Below the pieces are notes generated by a model, which saw nothing but the letters and a program-made list of their open reading frames with translations, made no database searches and had not been told where the DNA came from. Shown piece by piece: positions 26,536-35,216 of a stretch of 64,000 nucleotides of DNA. Where the stretch lies: contig NZ_CP022823.1 in the NCBI RefSeq assembly GCF_002269255.1, positions 2,604,001 to 2,668,000 on the forward strand. Reading direction: 5' to 3'. This DNA comes from Klebsiella quasivariicola (GTDB taxonomy: Bacteria > Pseudomonadota > Gammaproteobacteria > Enterobacterales > Enterobacteriaceae). How positions within the stretch are numbered: the stretch's first letter is position 1; each line of letters starts with the position of its first letter. The translations under genes were made by a program, and so were the position numbers.

Positions 26536-27111
26536 CTAAAATAACTCCAGCGTAATCATCTTATTTACGTATCGGCTAAACGCCGCCTCATCCAGGGCCT
26601 GTGCCTCCAGCGCATAAATCCCGTCGAGGCCGCACACCAGGGCGATAAAGCGCCAGGCGATATCCGCCGCAGGCTCCGCCGATCGAAATTCGCCGCTGGC
26701 GAGGCCCTGGTCGATGATGGCGACGGTCTCGGCATGCCACATATTCATCGTCAGCAGGTAGGCCGCTTTGATCTGCGGATCGCTGTCGGCCAGCACCTGG
26801 CCTTCGCGCCACAGGCGGATATAGGGTTCCAGCCGGCCATCCTCGCTGCCGATCATCGAGAACAACCGCTCGCGCCAGCTGGCGTCTTCGGGGACCAGCG
26901 GCATATCGAGCATCTCGCGGATCAGACGGATGAAGACCTGTGATTTCAGCTCGCCAATAGACGCGAAGTGGTGGTGTAGTTGCCCGGCGGCCACCTGCGC
27001 CTCGCGGGCGATCTGCCGCACGGTCATGGCGGCAAAGCCGCCGCTCAACGCCAGGCGCATGGCGGCCTGCATTATCCCTTCCCGTCGCGCATCTCGTTGT
27101 AAATAGTGCAT
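26536..27111 (-). CDS. smvR: TetR-family repressor of the smvA efflux gene
   Basis: This 191-residue TetR regulator has an N-terminal helix-turn-helix (MTVRQIAREAQVAAGQLHHHF, about residues 24-44) and an all-helical ligand domain. It is divergent from an SmvA-type exporter, with 123 bases between the start codons holding two palindrome-like sites. This arrangement matches the SmvR-SmvA pair described in Klebsiella, where loss of SmvR raises tolerance to chlorhexidine and other cationic biocides. The frame is intact here. The name rests on context and general resemblance. Confidence 0.82.
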   Translation of the reverse strand: MHYLQRDARREGIMQAAMRLALSGGFAAMTVRQIAREAQVAAGQLHHHFASIGELKSQVFIRLIREMLDMPLVPEDASWRERLFSMIGSEDGRLEPYIRLWREGQVLADSDPQIKAAYLLTMNMWHAETVAIIDQGLASGEFRSAEPAADIAWRFIALVCGLDGIYALEAQALDEAAFSRYVNKMITLELF

Positions 27112-27155
27112 AGAACCCCACTGTCATCTGGCTTTGGCCGAGTGTAACAAAAAGT

Positions 27156-27206
27156 TGGACATGCGTTCAACATTCCGGCAGGATCGCCATCCTGGACATG
27201 TGTCCA
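27156..27206. promoter_or_regulatory. two TGGACA-type palindromes between smvR and smvA
   Basis: TGGACATGTGTCCA (27193-27206) is a perfect palindrome with 6-bp arms. A weaker copy, TGGACATGCGTTCA (27156-27169), lies 37 bases to its left. Both lie in the divergent promoter region and are the best candidates for SmvR binding sites. Confidence 0.6.
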
Positions 27207-27234
27207 ATTTTCAATATTGATTGAGGTACACGCT

Positions 27235-28734
27235 ATGTCACGGCAATGGATGACGCTGATGGCGATTTTGCTGGTTTATATTCCGGTGGCGATTGACGCC
27301 ACGGTGTTGCATGTGGCCGCGCCGACCCTCAGCGTGGCGCTGGGTAGCAGTGGCAATGAGCTGCTGTGGATCATTGATATCTACTCATTAGTGATGGCCG
27401 GCATGGTGCTGCCGATGGGCGCCCTCGGCGATAAGATCGGTTTTAAGCGCCTGCTACTGCTCGGCAGCGCCATTTTTGGCGTCGCGTCGCTGTGCGCTGC
27501 GCTGTCGCCGACGGCTCTGACGCTGATTGCTTCCCGTGCCCTGCTGGCGGTGGGGGCGGCGATGATCGTCCCGGCGACGCTGGCCGGGATCCGCAGCACT
27601 TTTGCCGAGGCCAGCCAGCGCAACATGGCGCTGGGGCTGTGGGCGGCGGTCGGCTCCGGCGGCGCGGCCTTTGGCCCGCTGGTGGGCGGGCTCCTGCTGG
27701 AGCATTTCTACTGGGGGTCGGTGTTCCTGATCAACGTACCGATCGTGCTGGTGGTCATTGCCATTAACGCGAAAGTGGTCCCGCGCCAGCCCGCGCGCCG
27801 CGAGCAGCCCCTGAACCTGCTGCAGGCGCTCGTTTTGATTGCCGCGATCCTGATGCTGGTGTTTAGCGCGAAATCGGCGCTGAAGGGCCAGCTGGCGCTG
27901 TGGCTCACCGCGCTGGTGGCGATCGGCGGGGCGGCGATGCTGAGCTGGTTTATCCGCAAGCAGCTGTCGGCGGCCCGTCCCATGGTGGATATGCGACTGT
28001 TTACCCATCGTATTATTTTAAGCGGGGTGATGATGGCGATGACGGCCCTGATTACCCTGGTGGGCTTTGAGCTACTGATGGCTCAGGAGCTGCAGTTCGT
28101 GCATCAGAAAACACCGTTCGAGGCGGGGATGTTTATGCTGCCGGTGATGGTGGCCAGCGGCTTCAGCGGACCGATTGCCGGACTGCTGGTCTCCCGGCTC
28201 GGGCTGCGCGAGGTGGCGACCGGCGGGATGTTGCTCAGCGCCTTCAGCTTTCTCGGCCTGGCGCTGACCGATTTCAGCACCCAGCAGTGGCTGGCCTGGG
28301 GGCTGATGACGCTGCTGGGCTTTAGCGTGGCCAGCGCGCTGCTGGCTTCCAGCGCCGCCATCATGGCGGCAGCGCCGAAGGAGAAAGCCGCCGCCGCCGG
28401 GGCGATTGAAACCATGGCCTATGAGCTGGGCGCCGGTCTTGGCATTGCGCTGTTCGGCCTGATCCTGACCCGTAGCTACAGCGCTTCTATTGTGCTGCCG
28501 TCTGGCCTGAGTGACGCCATGGCGCAGCAGGCGGCGTCATCGATTGGCGAGGCGGTGAGTCTCACCCAGGCGCTGCCCGCCGGGGTGTCGCAGGCGCTGA
28601 TGGCAGCGGCAAAGACAGCATTTATTCAGGCTCACAGTCTGGTGCTGGCGACGGCGGGTGTATTGCTTCTGCTGCTGGCCGCCGGGATCTGGCGCAGCCT
28701 TGCCACTGTGGCGAAACCGCGGGCGGCGCTATAG
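27235..28734 (+). CDS. smvA: MFS DHA2-family multidrug exporter SmvA
   Basis: This 499-residue, 14-helix proton-drug antiporter is very similar to Salmonella SmvA (methyl viologen resistance). Examples are VAIDATVLHVAAPTLS in helix 1, ELLWIIDIYSLVMAG, MVLPMGALGDKIGFKR and HRIILSGVMMAMTALITLVG. It exports quaternary and cationic biocides such as methyl viologen, acriflavine and chlorhexidine. I chose the ATG at 27235 with GAGG 8 bases upstream over a TTG at 27217. The last six bases overlap the convergent IclR gene. Confidence 0.92.
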   Translation: MSRQWMTLMAILLVYIPVAIDATVLHVAAPTLSVALGSSGNELLWIIDIYSLVMAGMVLPMGALGDKIGFKRLLLLGSAIFGVASLCAALSPTALTLIASRALLAVGAAMIVPATLAGIRSTFAEASQRNMALGLWAAVGSGGAAFGPLVGGLLLEHFYWGSVFLINVPIVLVVIAINAKVVPRQPARREQPLNLLQALVLIAAILMLVFSAKSALKGQLALWLTALVAIGGAAMLSWFIRKQLSAARPMVDMRLFTHRIILSGVMMAMTALITLVGFELLMAQELQFVHQKTPFEAGMFMLPVMVASGFSGPIAGLLVSRLGLREVATGGMLLSAFSFLGLALTDFSTQQWLAWGLMTLLGFSVASALLASSAAIMAAAPKEKAAAAGAIETMAYELGAGLGIALFGLILTRSYSASIVLPSGLSDAMAQQAASSIGEAVSLTQALPAGVSQALMAAAKTAFIQAHSLVLATAGVLLLLLAAGIWRSLATVAKPRAAL

Positions 28735-29526
28735 CTGCAGCGACAGGTCCATTGCCGCGCGGCGCAGCGGGGCGAGGGCCTTCTCTTTTAACGCCGCGGC
28801 GCTGACCGTCGCGGCGGGCACCCCCACATTCAGCGCGGCCACCACCTGGCCATGACGTGACAGCACCGGTACCGCCAGCGAGCACAAGCCCACCTCGATC
28901 TGCCGATCGGCGAGGGCATAGCCCTGCATCCGCACCCGGGCGATCTCAGCACGTAATCCGGCCAAATCGCACAGGGTATGCGGTGTGTAGCGGATAAGCG
29001 CCGCACGTGACAATGTCACTTCGAGCTGTTCCTCCGGCAGCGCGCTCAGTAACACCCGCCCCATTGACGTGGCCCACGCCGGCAGGCGACTGCCGCGCCC
29101 CAGATCGATGCTCAGTAAATTATTGACCGCCGCGCGGGCGATATAGAGCACGTTATCCCCGTCGAGCGTGGCTGCCGAACAGGATTCGCCGAGCGCTTTG
29201 CCCAGACCATCCAGCGCCGTCTGCGCCACTTTCGCCAGCGGCGTGCCGGCCAGATAAGCGTGGCCGACCGCCAGCACCCGGGGCAGCAGCTCATAGTGGC
29301 GGCCATCGGGGCTGTGCACCATCCCCAGCGCGGCAAGGGTATACAAACAGCGGCGTACCGCCGCGCGGGAGATTTGCGTTTTCTGGCTGAGCTGGGAAAT
29401 GGTTAGCCGCTGGCGTTGGGGGGTAAAGGCGTTCAGGACCGCCAGCCCGCGGGCCAGAGACAGCATAAAGTTGGGGTCGTGCTCGGCCTGCCTGGCGCTT
29501 AGCGTAGTGGGGATATTGTCGCTCAT
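28729..29526 (-). CDS. IclR-family regulator of the cat-ben operon (PcaR/CatR-like)
   Basis: This 265-residue IclR protein has a winged helix-turn-helix at about residues 40-70 (LTISQLSQKTQISRAAVRRC) and an effector domain resembling the PcaR/PobR/CatR aromatic-acid branch (RGSRLPAWATSMGRVLLSAL, VGLCSLAVPVLSRHGQVVAALNVG). I chose the ATG at 29526 with GGAGAAGGA upstream. It is divergent from catB. In Acinetobacter and Pseudomonas these genes are run by LysR or AraC proteins (BenM/CatM/CatR, BenR), so IclR control is a different solution. Activation by muconate or an aromatic acid is inferred. Confidence 0.83.
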   Translation of the reverse strand: MSDNIPTTLSARQAEHDPNFMLSLARGLAVLNAFTPQRQRLTISQLSQKTQISRAAVRRCLYTLAALGMVHSPDGRHYELLPRVLAVGHAYLAGTPLAKVAQTALDGLGKALGESCSAATLDGDNVLYIARAAVNNLLSIDLGRGSRLPAWATSMGRVLLSALPEEQLEVTLSRAALIRYTPHTLCDLAGLRAEIARVRMQGYALADRQIEVGLCSLAVPVLSRHGQVVAALNVGVPAATVSAAALKEKALAPLRRAAMDLSLQL

Positions 29527-29653
29527 TGCATCCTTCTCCGTTGCAACGTAAGGCTCACGGGAGATCACTATACCGTGCGTGAAATGGGGCGCGCTGAATT
29601 GTGCCGGTTTTACCACCACGATCACATTATTAACTGCCTTTTAACAAACGTGC

Positions 29654-29681
29654 CGATAATCGCACAACATTTCGATTATCG
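29654..29681. promoter_or_regulatory. inverted repeat upstream of catB, candidate IclR-protein site
   Basis: CGATAATCG (29654-29662) and CGATTATCG (29673-29681) form an inverted repeat with a 10-base spacer. The halves are also near-direct repeats 19 bases apart. It lies immediately upstream of the proposed catB -35, centred near -53, a position suited to an activator. Confidence 0.6.
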
Positions 29682-29684
29682 CCG

Positions 29685-29714
29685 TTGACCATCCGCCAGG
29701 CTGAACCCTATTGT
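29685..29714 (+). promoter_or_regulatory. candidate catB promoter
   Basis: TTGACC (29685-29690) and TATTGT (29709-29714) are separated by 18 bases, a plausible but weak sigma-70 promoter that would need the upstream activator site. No better pair is seen before the catB ATG. Confidence 0.45.
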
Positions 29715-29781
29715 CAATGGCACAGACCTCCCCGTTATGGATGTGGGTACAAAAAGTTATATATCTCATCAGGAACAGAAA

Positions 29782-30900
29782 ATGACTGTCACCGTAGAAC
29801 AAATCGAGAGCTGGATTGTGGATGTCCCGACCATCCGGCCGCATAAATTGTCGATGACCACCATGGGCTGCCAGTCGCTGGTGATCGTGCGCCTTACCCG
29901 CTCCGATGGCATCTGCGGCATCGGCGAGGCCACCACCATCGGTGGGCTGAGCTATGGCGTTGAAAGTCCGGAGGCCATTTCGTCGGCGATCGCCCATTAT
30001 CTGACGCCGCTGTTGAAAGGGCAGCCAGCCGATAACCTGAATGCGCTAACCGCCCGCATGAACAGCGCCATTAAAGGCAACACCTTTGCGAAGTCCGCCA
30101 TCGAAACCGCGCTGCTCGACGCCCAGGGCAAAGCCTTAGGTCTGCCGGTGTCGGCGCTGCTCGGCGGCGCGCTGCACACGACGCTACCGGTACTGTGGAC
30201 CTTAGCCAGCGGCGATACCGCGAAAGATATCGCCGAAGGGGAAAAACTGTTGGCCGAAGGCCGCCACCGGGCGTTCAAACTGAAGATCGGCGCGCGTGAA
30301 CTCGCCACCGACCTGCGTCATACCCGCGCCATCGTGGAAGCGTTAGGCGACCGCGCCAGCATTCGCGTCGACGTCAACCAGGCCTGGGACGCCGCCACCG
30401 GCGCGAAAGGCTGTCGCGAGCTGGCGGCGATGGGTGTCGATCTCATCGAACAGCCGGTCAGCGCCCACGATAACGCCGCCCTGGTGCGCTTAAGCCAGCA
30501 AATCGAAACCGCGATCCTCGCGGATGAAGCCGTCGCGACTGCCTACGATGGTTATCAACTGGCGCAACAGGGCTTTACCGGCGCTTACGCGCTGAAAATC
30601 GCCAAGGCGGGCGGGCCGAACAGCGTGCTGGCGCTGGCCCGCGTCGCCCAGGCGGCGGGGATTGGCCTGTACGGCGGCACCATGCTGGAAGGGACCGTGG
30701 GGACCGTTGCTTCTCTGCACGCGTGGTCGACATTGCCGCTGCAGTGGGGTACCGAGATGTTCGGCCCGCTGTTGCTGAAGGACGATATCGTCAGCGTGCC
30801 GCTGACCTTTGCCGACGGTCAGGTGCTGTTACCGCAAATGCCGGGTCTTGGCGTCGAGCTGGATGAAGACAAACTGCGTTTTTATACCCGCCAGCCATAG
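29782..30900 (+). CDS. catB: muconate cycloisomerase
   Basis: This 372-residue enolase-superfamily enzyme converts cis,cis-muconate to muconolactone. Catalytic Lys residues lie in FKLKIGAR, with metal ligands in the RVDVNQAWD, LIEQPV and ILADEAV motifs. Length matches Pseudomonas CatB (373). The ATG at 29782 follows AGGAAC at a good distance. An earlier in-frame ATG at 29737 is less likely. It heads a single-direction operon catB-catC-catA-benA-benB-benC-benD. Confidence 0.93.
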   Translation: MTVTVEQIESWIVDVPTIRPHKLSMTTMGCQSLVIVRLTRSDGICGIGEATTIGGLSYGVESPEAISSAIAHYLTPLLKGQPADNLNALTARMNSAIKGNTFAKSAIETALLDAQGKALGLPVSALLGGALHTTLPVLWTLASGDTAKDIAEGEKLLAEGRHRAFKLKIGARELATDLRHTRAIVEALGDRASIRVDVNQAWDAATGAKGCRELAAMGVDLIEQPVSAHDNAALVRLSQQIETAILADEAVATAYDGYQLAQQGFTGAYALKIAKAGGPNSVLALARVAQAAGIGLYGGTMLEGTVGTVASLHAWSTLPLQWGTEMFGPLLLKDDIVSVPLTFADGQVLLPQMPGLGVELDEDKLRFYTRQP

Positions 30901-30918
30901 CGGGGACAGGAGAAAAAA

Positions 30919-31209
30919 ATGTTATTTAAAGTGGATATGACCGTCAATATTCCGCCTGGCTTTCCCGCCGCCGAGGCGGAGGAAATTAAACAACGCGAAA
31001 AAGCCTATTCGCAACAATTACAGCGGGAAGGCAAATGGCGACATATCTGGCGCGTCGCCGGCCTTTACGCCAATGTCAGTATTTTCGATGTTAAAGATGC
31101 CGAAGAGTTGCATCAAATATTAATGGGATTACCGCTCTATCCCTTTATGGCGATAAAAGTGGAAGCTCTGTGTCGTCATCCGTCATCAATTCGCGATGAC
31201 GATCGCTAA
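30919..31209 (+). CDS. catC: muconolactone delta-isomerase
   Basis: This 96-residue protein has the family start MLFKVDMTVNIPPGFP and the QREGKWRHIWRVAGLYAN core. It isomerises muconolactone to 3-oxoadipate enol-lactone and works as a decamer in characterised members. GGAG precedes the ATG, 18 bases after catB. Confidence 0.95.
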   Translation: MLFKVDMTVNIPPGFPAAEAEEIKQREKAYSQQLQREGKWRHIWRVAGLYANVSIFDVKDAEELHQILMGLPLYPFMAIKVEALCRHPSSIRDDDR

Positions 31210-31278
31210 TAATAACAATATCTGACCTCACGCCGGTATTCCCGGCGTATACCCTGAAAAATATAAGAGAGAACCAGT

Positions 31279-32205
31279 ATGAGTAATGTATTCGTACAAC
31301 AGCCTGCTATTCAGAAATTATTACGCGACAGTGCCGGATTAGATGTTGCCGGCGGCGATGAACGTTTTAAGGCGATTGTTCATCGTCTGCTGGAAAATAT
31401 TTGCACCCTCATTGACGACTATAACGTCACGGAAGAAGAGTTCTGGCACGCGGTAAACTATCTGCATGAGCTGGGGGGACGTCAGGAGGCGGCGCTGCTG
31501 GCGGCGGGCCTGGGCCTGGAACATTTCCTCGACCTTCGCCAGGACGCCATCGACGCGGCGGCGCATCGGGAAACCGGCACTCCGCGCACCATTGAAGGGC
31601 CGCTGTACGTGGCCAATGCGCCGCTGGCCGACGGCCACGCCCGCATGGATGACGGTGCCGACGCCGGGGAAGTGATGTGGCTGCACGGTCAGGTTAAAGA
31701 TAACCAGGGCCAGCCGATAGCCAATGCCATTGTTGATATCTGGCACGCCAACACCCTCGGCAATTACTCGTTCTTCGATCAAAGCCAGAGCGAGTACAAC
31801 CTGCGGCGGCGGATCCGCACCGGCGCCGATGGCCGCTACAGTGTGCGCAGCATCATGCCCTCCGGCTACGGCTGTCCGCCGGATGGCCCAACCCAGAAGC
31901 TACTGGACCAGTTAGGCCGCCACGGCAACCGTCCGGCGCACATTCACTTCTTCGTCTCCGCCCCGGGGCATAAGCATCTGACCAGCCAGATTAACCTCAA
32001 TGGCGATAAATACCTGTGGGACGATTTTGCCTTTGCCACCCGCGACGGCCTGATTGCTGACCCGGTAAAAGTGACCGACCGCGAGATCATCGCGCAGCGC
32101 CATCTTGAGGGAGAGCACACCGAGGTCTGTTTTGATTTCACTCTGTGTAAAGCGCTGAGCGCCGACGAAGAGCAGCGCGGCACCCGCCTGCGCGCTAAAG
32201 AGTAA
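31279..32205 (+). CDS. catA: catechol 1,2-dioxygenase
   Basis: This 308-residue intradiol dioxygenase cleaves catechol to cis,cis-muconate using non-heme Fe(III). It has an N-terminal helical dimer domain (about residues 1-100) and a beta-sandwich catalytic domain. Iron ligands are visible as Tyr in DIWHANTLGNYSFF and SIMPSGYGCPP and two His in RPAHIHFFVSA. AAGAGAG precedes the ATG. It follows catC by 69 bases. Confidence 0.95.
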   Translation: MSNVFVQQPAIQKLLRDSAGLDVAGGDERFKAIVHRLLENICTLIDDYNVTEEEFWHAVNYLHELGGRQEAALLAAGLGLEHFLDLRQDAIDAAAHRETGTPRTIEGPLYVANAPLADGHARMDDGADAGEVMWLHGQVKDNQGQPIANAIVDIWHANTLGNYSFFDQSQSEYNLRRRIRTGADGRYSVRSIMPSGYGCPPDGPTQKLLDQLGRHGNRPAHIHFFVSAPGHKHLTSQINLNGDKYLWDDFAFATRDGLIADPVKVTDREIIAQRHLEGEHTEVCFDFTLCKALSADEEQRGTRLRAKE

Positions 32206-32219
32206 GCGGCATTATCGGT

Positions 32220-32239
32220 CCGGGCACGCGACTGCCCGG
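32220..32239 (+). other. hairpin in the catA-benA gap
   Basis: CCGGGCA (32220-32226) pairs with TGCCCGG (32233-32239) around six bases. There is no T tract, so it is more likely a message-stability or partial-attenuation element between the cat and ben halves of the operon than a terminator. Confidence 0.5.
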
Positions 32240-32313
32240 GCCCGACATCGCACTCGAAAACGAAAAATTCACCCTGTTTCTTTCATCCTGAATTCTGCAG
32301 GAGGGACTGACTC

Positions 32314-33696
32314 ATGCAAAAAACGCTCTCGACGCTCAAAGACAAAATCAATAATGCCTTAATTGTCGACCGGGAAAATCATATTTACCGCTGCCATCGC
32401 TCTATATTTACCGACCCGCAGCTGTTTGAATTTGAAATGAAGCATATTTTCGAAGGTAACTGGGTATTTCTTGCCCATGAAAGCCAAATTCCCGAGCCGG
32501 GTGATTATTATACCCTGACGCTGGGCCGTCAGCCGGTCATTATTACCCGCGATAAAAAGAATGAGCTGCATGCGTTAATTAACAGCTGTGCTCACCGCGG
32601 TGCCATGTTATGTCGCCGCAAAACCGGCAATAAAAATTCGTTCACCTGTCCGTTCCACGGCTGGACCTTTAGCAATAATGGCAAATTATTAAAAGCCAAA
32701 GACGAGAGCACTGGCGGTTATCCGCCGAGCTTTAAACAGGACGGTTCCCACGACCTGCAAAAGCTGCCGCGTTTTCAGTCCTATCGTGGTTTCTTATTTG
32801 GCAGCCTCAATGCCGACGTGCAGCCGCTGGAGGCCTATCTCGGAGAAACCAGCAAAATCATCGATCTGATCGTCGACCAGGCGCCGGAGGGGCTGGAAGT
32901 CCTCAAGGGCTCGTCGAGCTATGTGTATGAGGGCAACTGGAAACTGGGCGCGGAAAACGGTGCCGATGGCTATCACGTCAGCGTGGTGCACTGGAACTAC
33001 GCCTCGACCATGTCACGCCGCAACTATGAAGCGGAAGGGACGCACGCGGTGGATGCCAACGGCTGGTCTAAAAGCCTCGGCGGGGGCTACGGATTCGATA
33101 ATGGCCATATGCTGCTGTGGACCCGGGCGCTCAACCCGGAAGTGCGCCCGGTCTATGCCCACCGCGAGCGCCTGCTGGCGGAATTCGGCGAACTACGCGC
33201 CGACCAGATGGTCAACGAAACCCGCAACCTGTGTCTGTACCCCAATGTCTACCTGATGGATCAGTTCTCGACCCAAATCCGCGTGATCCGTCCCATTGCG
33301 GTGGATAAAACCGAAGTCACCATCTGGTGCTTCGGGCCGAAAGGGGAATCCGACCAGGCGCGGGCCCTGCGTATCCGCCAGTACGAGGATTTCTTTAACG
33401 TCAGCGGCATGGGGACGCCGGACGACCTCGAAGAGTTCAGCGCCTGCCAGCGCGGCTATCTCGGCGAAAATCTTCCGTGGAGCGATCTCAGCCGCGGCGC
33501 GCTGCACTGGGTCGACGGCGCGGATGAGCATGCGCAACATGCCGGCTTTTCGCCGCGGTTAAGCGGGGTGAAATCGGAGGACGAAGCGCTGTACATCGCC
33601 CATCACCACCACTGGCAGACGCTGATGCTGGCGGCCATTGAACAGGAACAGCAGCGTTATGAACAGTCGATTACTCAGCGCGTGGAGGTGGCCTGA
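32314..33696 (+). CDS. benA: benzoate 1,2-dioxygenase, large subunit
   Basis: This 460-residue oxygenase alpha subunit has a Rieske domain with the two ligand pairs CAHRG and CPFHGW (about residues 92-115). The mononuclear iron site shows in ENGADGYHVSVVHWN. With BenB it dihydroxylates benzoate to the cis-diol 1,6-dihydroxycyclohexa-2,4-diene-1-carboxylate. AGGAGG precedes the ATG. The stop overlaps the benB start by one base. Related toluate and anthranilate dioxygenases are the main alternatives. Confidence 0.92.
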   Translation: MQKTLSTLKDKINNALIVDRENHIYRCHRSIFTDPQLFEFEMKHIFEGNWVFLAHESQIPEPGDYYTLTLGRQPVIITRDKKNELHALINSCAHRGAMLCRRKTGNKNSFTCPFHGWTFSNNGKLLKAKDESTGGYPPSFKQDGSHDLQKLPRFQSYRGFLFGSLNADVQPLEAYLGETSKIIDLIVDQAPEGLEVLKGSSSYVYEGNWKLGAENGADGYHVSVVHWNYASTMSRRNYEAEGTHAVDANGWSKSLGGGYGFDNGHMLLWTRALNPEVRPVYAHRERLLAEFGELRADQMVNETRNLCLYPNVYLMDQFSTQIRVIRPIAVDKTEVTIWCFGPKGESDQARALRIRQYEDFFNVSGMGTPDDLEEFSACQRGYLGENLPWSDLSRGALHWVDGADEHAQHAGFSPRLSGVKSEDEALYIAHHHHWQTLMLAAIEQEQQRYEQSITQRVEVA

Positions 33697-34181
33697 TGCT
33701 TAACCTCGAACAGGTTCGCCAGTTTCTCTACTACGAAGCCCGTCTGCTGGACGATCGTCAGTGGGACGAATGGCTCAGCTGCTACAGCCCGCAGGTAGTC
33801 TACTGGATGCCGGCGTGGGGCGACGACGACCAGCTGACCCGCGACCCGCAAAAAGAGATTTCGCTTATCTACTATCCCAACCGCGAAGGGCTGGAGGATC
33901 GCGTCTACCGCATTAAAACCGAGCGCTCCGGGGCCAGCACGCCGGAGCCGCGGACCACCCACATTATCAGCAACGTTGAGCTACTGGGGGAAAATGACGA
34001 GGGGCTGGAGGTGCGTTACAGCTGGGTCACCTGGAGCTATCGCTATCAGCACACGGATGCTTATTTCGGCTCAACCTGCTGCACACTGACCGAGCAGGAC
34101 GGCAGACCGCAGATCGTGCGCAAAACCGTGCGCCTGAACAACGACTATATCCGTCAGGTGATTGACGTTTACCACATTTAA
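33696..34181 (+). CDS. benB: benzoate 1,2-dioxygenase, small subunit
   Basis: This 161-residue beta subunit of ring-hydroxylating dioxygenases has a cone-shaped alpha-beta fold that packs on BenA. Family segments are YYEARLLDDRQWDEWLSCY at the N-terminus and IVRKTVRLNNDYIRQVIDVY at the end. It is translationally coupled to benA by the A of ATG. Confidence 0.93.
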   Translation: MLNLEQVRQFLYYEARLLDDRQWDEWLSCYSPQVVYWMPAWGDDDQLTRDPQKEISLIYYPNREGLEDRVYRIKTERSGASTPEPRTTHIISNVELLGENDEGLEVRYSWVTWSYRYQHTDAYFGSTCCTLTEQDGRPQIVRKTVRLNNDYIRQVIDVYHI

Positions 34182-34190
34182 GAGGCGCTT

Positions 34191-35207
34191 ATGACCTTTT
34201 CTATTGCTCTTAATTTTGAGGACGGCGTAACCCGCTTTATTCAGTGCAACGCCGGAGAGAAAGTCCTGGATGCGGCCTATCGTCAGAAGGTGAATCTGCC
34301 GATGGACTGCTCGGACGGCGTGTGCGGCACCTGCAAATGCCACTGCGCCAGCGGGGAATATACCCTCGGCGAGGAGTATCTCGACGAGGCGTTAAACGAC
34401 GAGGAAGCGCAGGCCCGCTAGGTGCTGACCTGTCAGATGGTGCCCACCAGCGACTGCGTGATTGATGTGCCGGTGGCCGCTGCCCAGTGCAAAACCGCCC
34501 TGGCGACGCTCGGGGCGCAGGTGCAGCAGGTCAATTTGCTGTCGGACTCCGCCATCGAGCTGGTGGTTGCTCTCGATGAGCCGCTGGCCTTCCTGCCGGG
34601 ACAGTACGTCAATATCCAGGTGCCGGGTACGCCCCACGTCCGCGCCTATTCCTTTAGCTCGCTTGCCGGCGCGCGGGAGGGACGTTTTCTGATCCGCAAT
34701 GTGCCCGGGGGGATGATGAGCCAGTGGCTGACGCAGCGGGCGCAGCCCGGCGATCGCCTGACCCTCAGCGGACCCATGGGCAGCTTCTATCTGCGCCACG
34801 GCGATCGTCCGCTGCTGATGCTGGCCGGCGGCACCGGCCTGGCGCCGTTGCTCTCCATGCTCCACACCCTGCAGACACAAGGTAGCCAGCGTCCGGTAAC
34901 GTTACTGTACGGGGTAACCCGCGATGGCGATCTGGTGAAAACCGACGCGCTGGACACCTTTACTCAACAGCTGACGAGGTATCGCTGGCTGCCGGTGGTG
35001 GCGGATGAAAACAGCCCCTGTCCGCAGCGCGGCTTCGTCACCAACCATCTCGACGACGCGATGCTGAATAACGGCGACGTCGACATCTATCTTTGCGGCC
35101 CGCCGCCGATGGTCAATGCGGTCGCCACGGCGCTGCGCGACCGCGGCATCACCCCGGCGGGATTCTGGTATGAGAAATTTATCGCCAGCCAGAGCGCGGC
35201 GGCATAA
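34191..35207 (+). pseudogene. benC: benzoate dioxygenase reductase benC, interrupted by an in-frame amber codon
   Basis: The frame encodes a 2Fe-2S ferredoxin domain and an FAD/NAD reductase domain (RAYSFSSL, LAGGTGLAPLLSM, YLCGPPPMV) that would pass electrons from NADH to BenAB. It contains a single TAG at 34419-34421 (codon 77), with the same frame open on both sides. The 76-residue product keeps three cluster cysteines (MDCSDGVCGTC) but loses the fourth, in VLTCQ, and the whole reductase domain. BenC of Acinetobacter has Tyr at the equivalent place as I remember it, so TAC/TAT to TAG is the simplest change. A GTG directly follows the TAG, so weak reinitiation cannot be excluded. Sequencing error is the other option. 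Confidence 0.85.
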
Positions 35208-35216
35208 GGAGGCAGT

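Noticed and set aside
34422..35207. independent reductase gene starting at GTG 34422
   Set aside because: It continues the benC frame, begins in the middle of the ferredoxin domain and carries its fourth cysteine. It is the distal part of benC, though weak reinitiation is possible.
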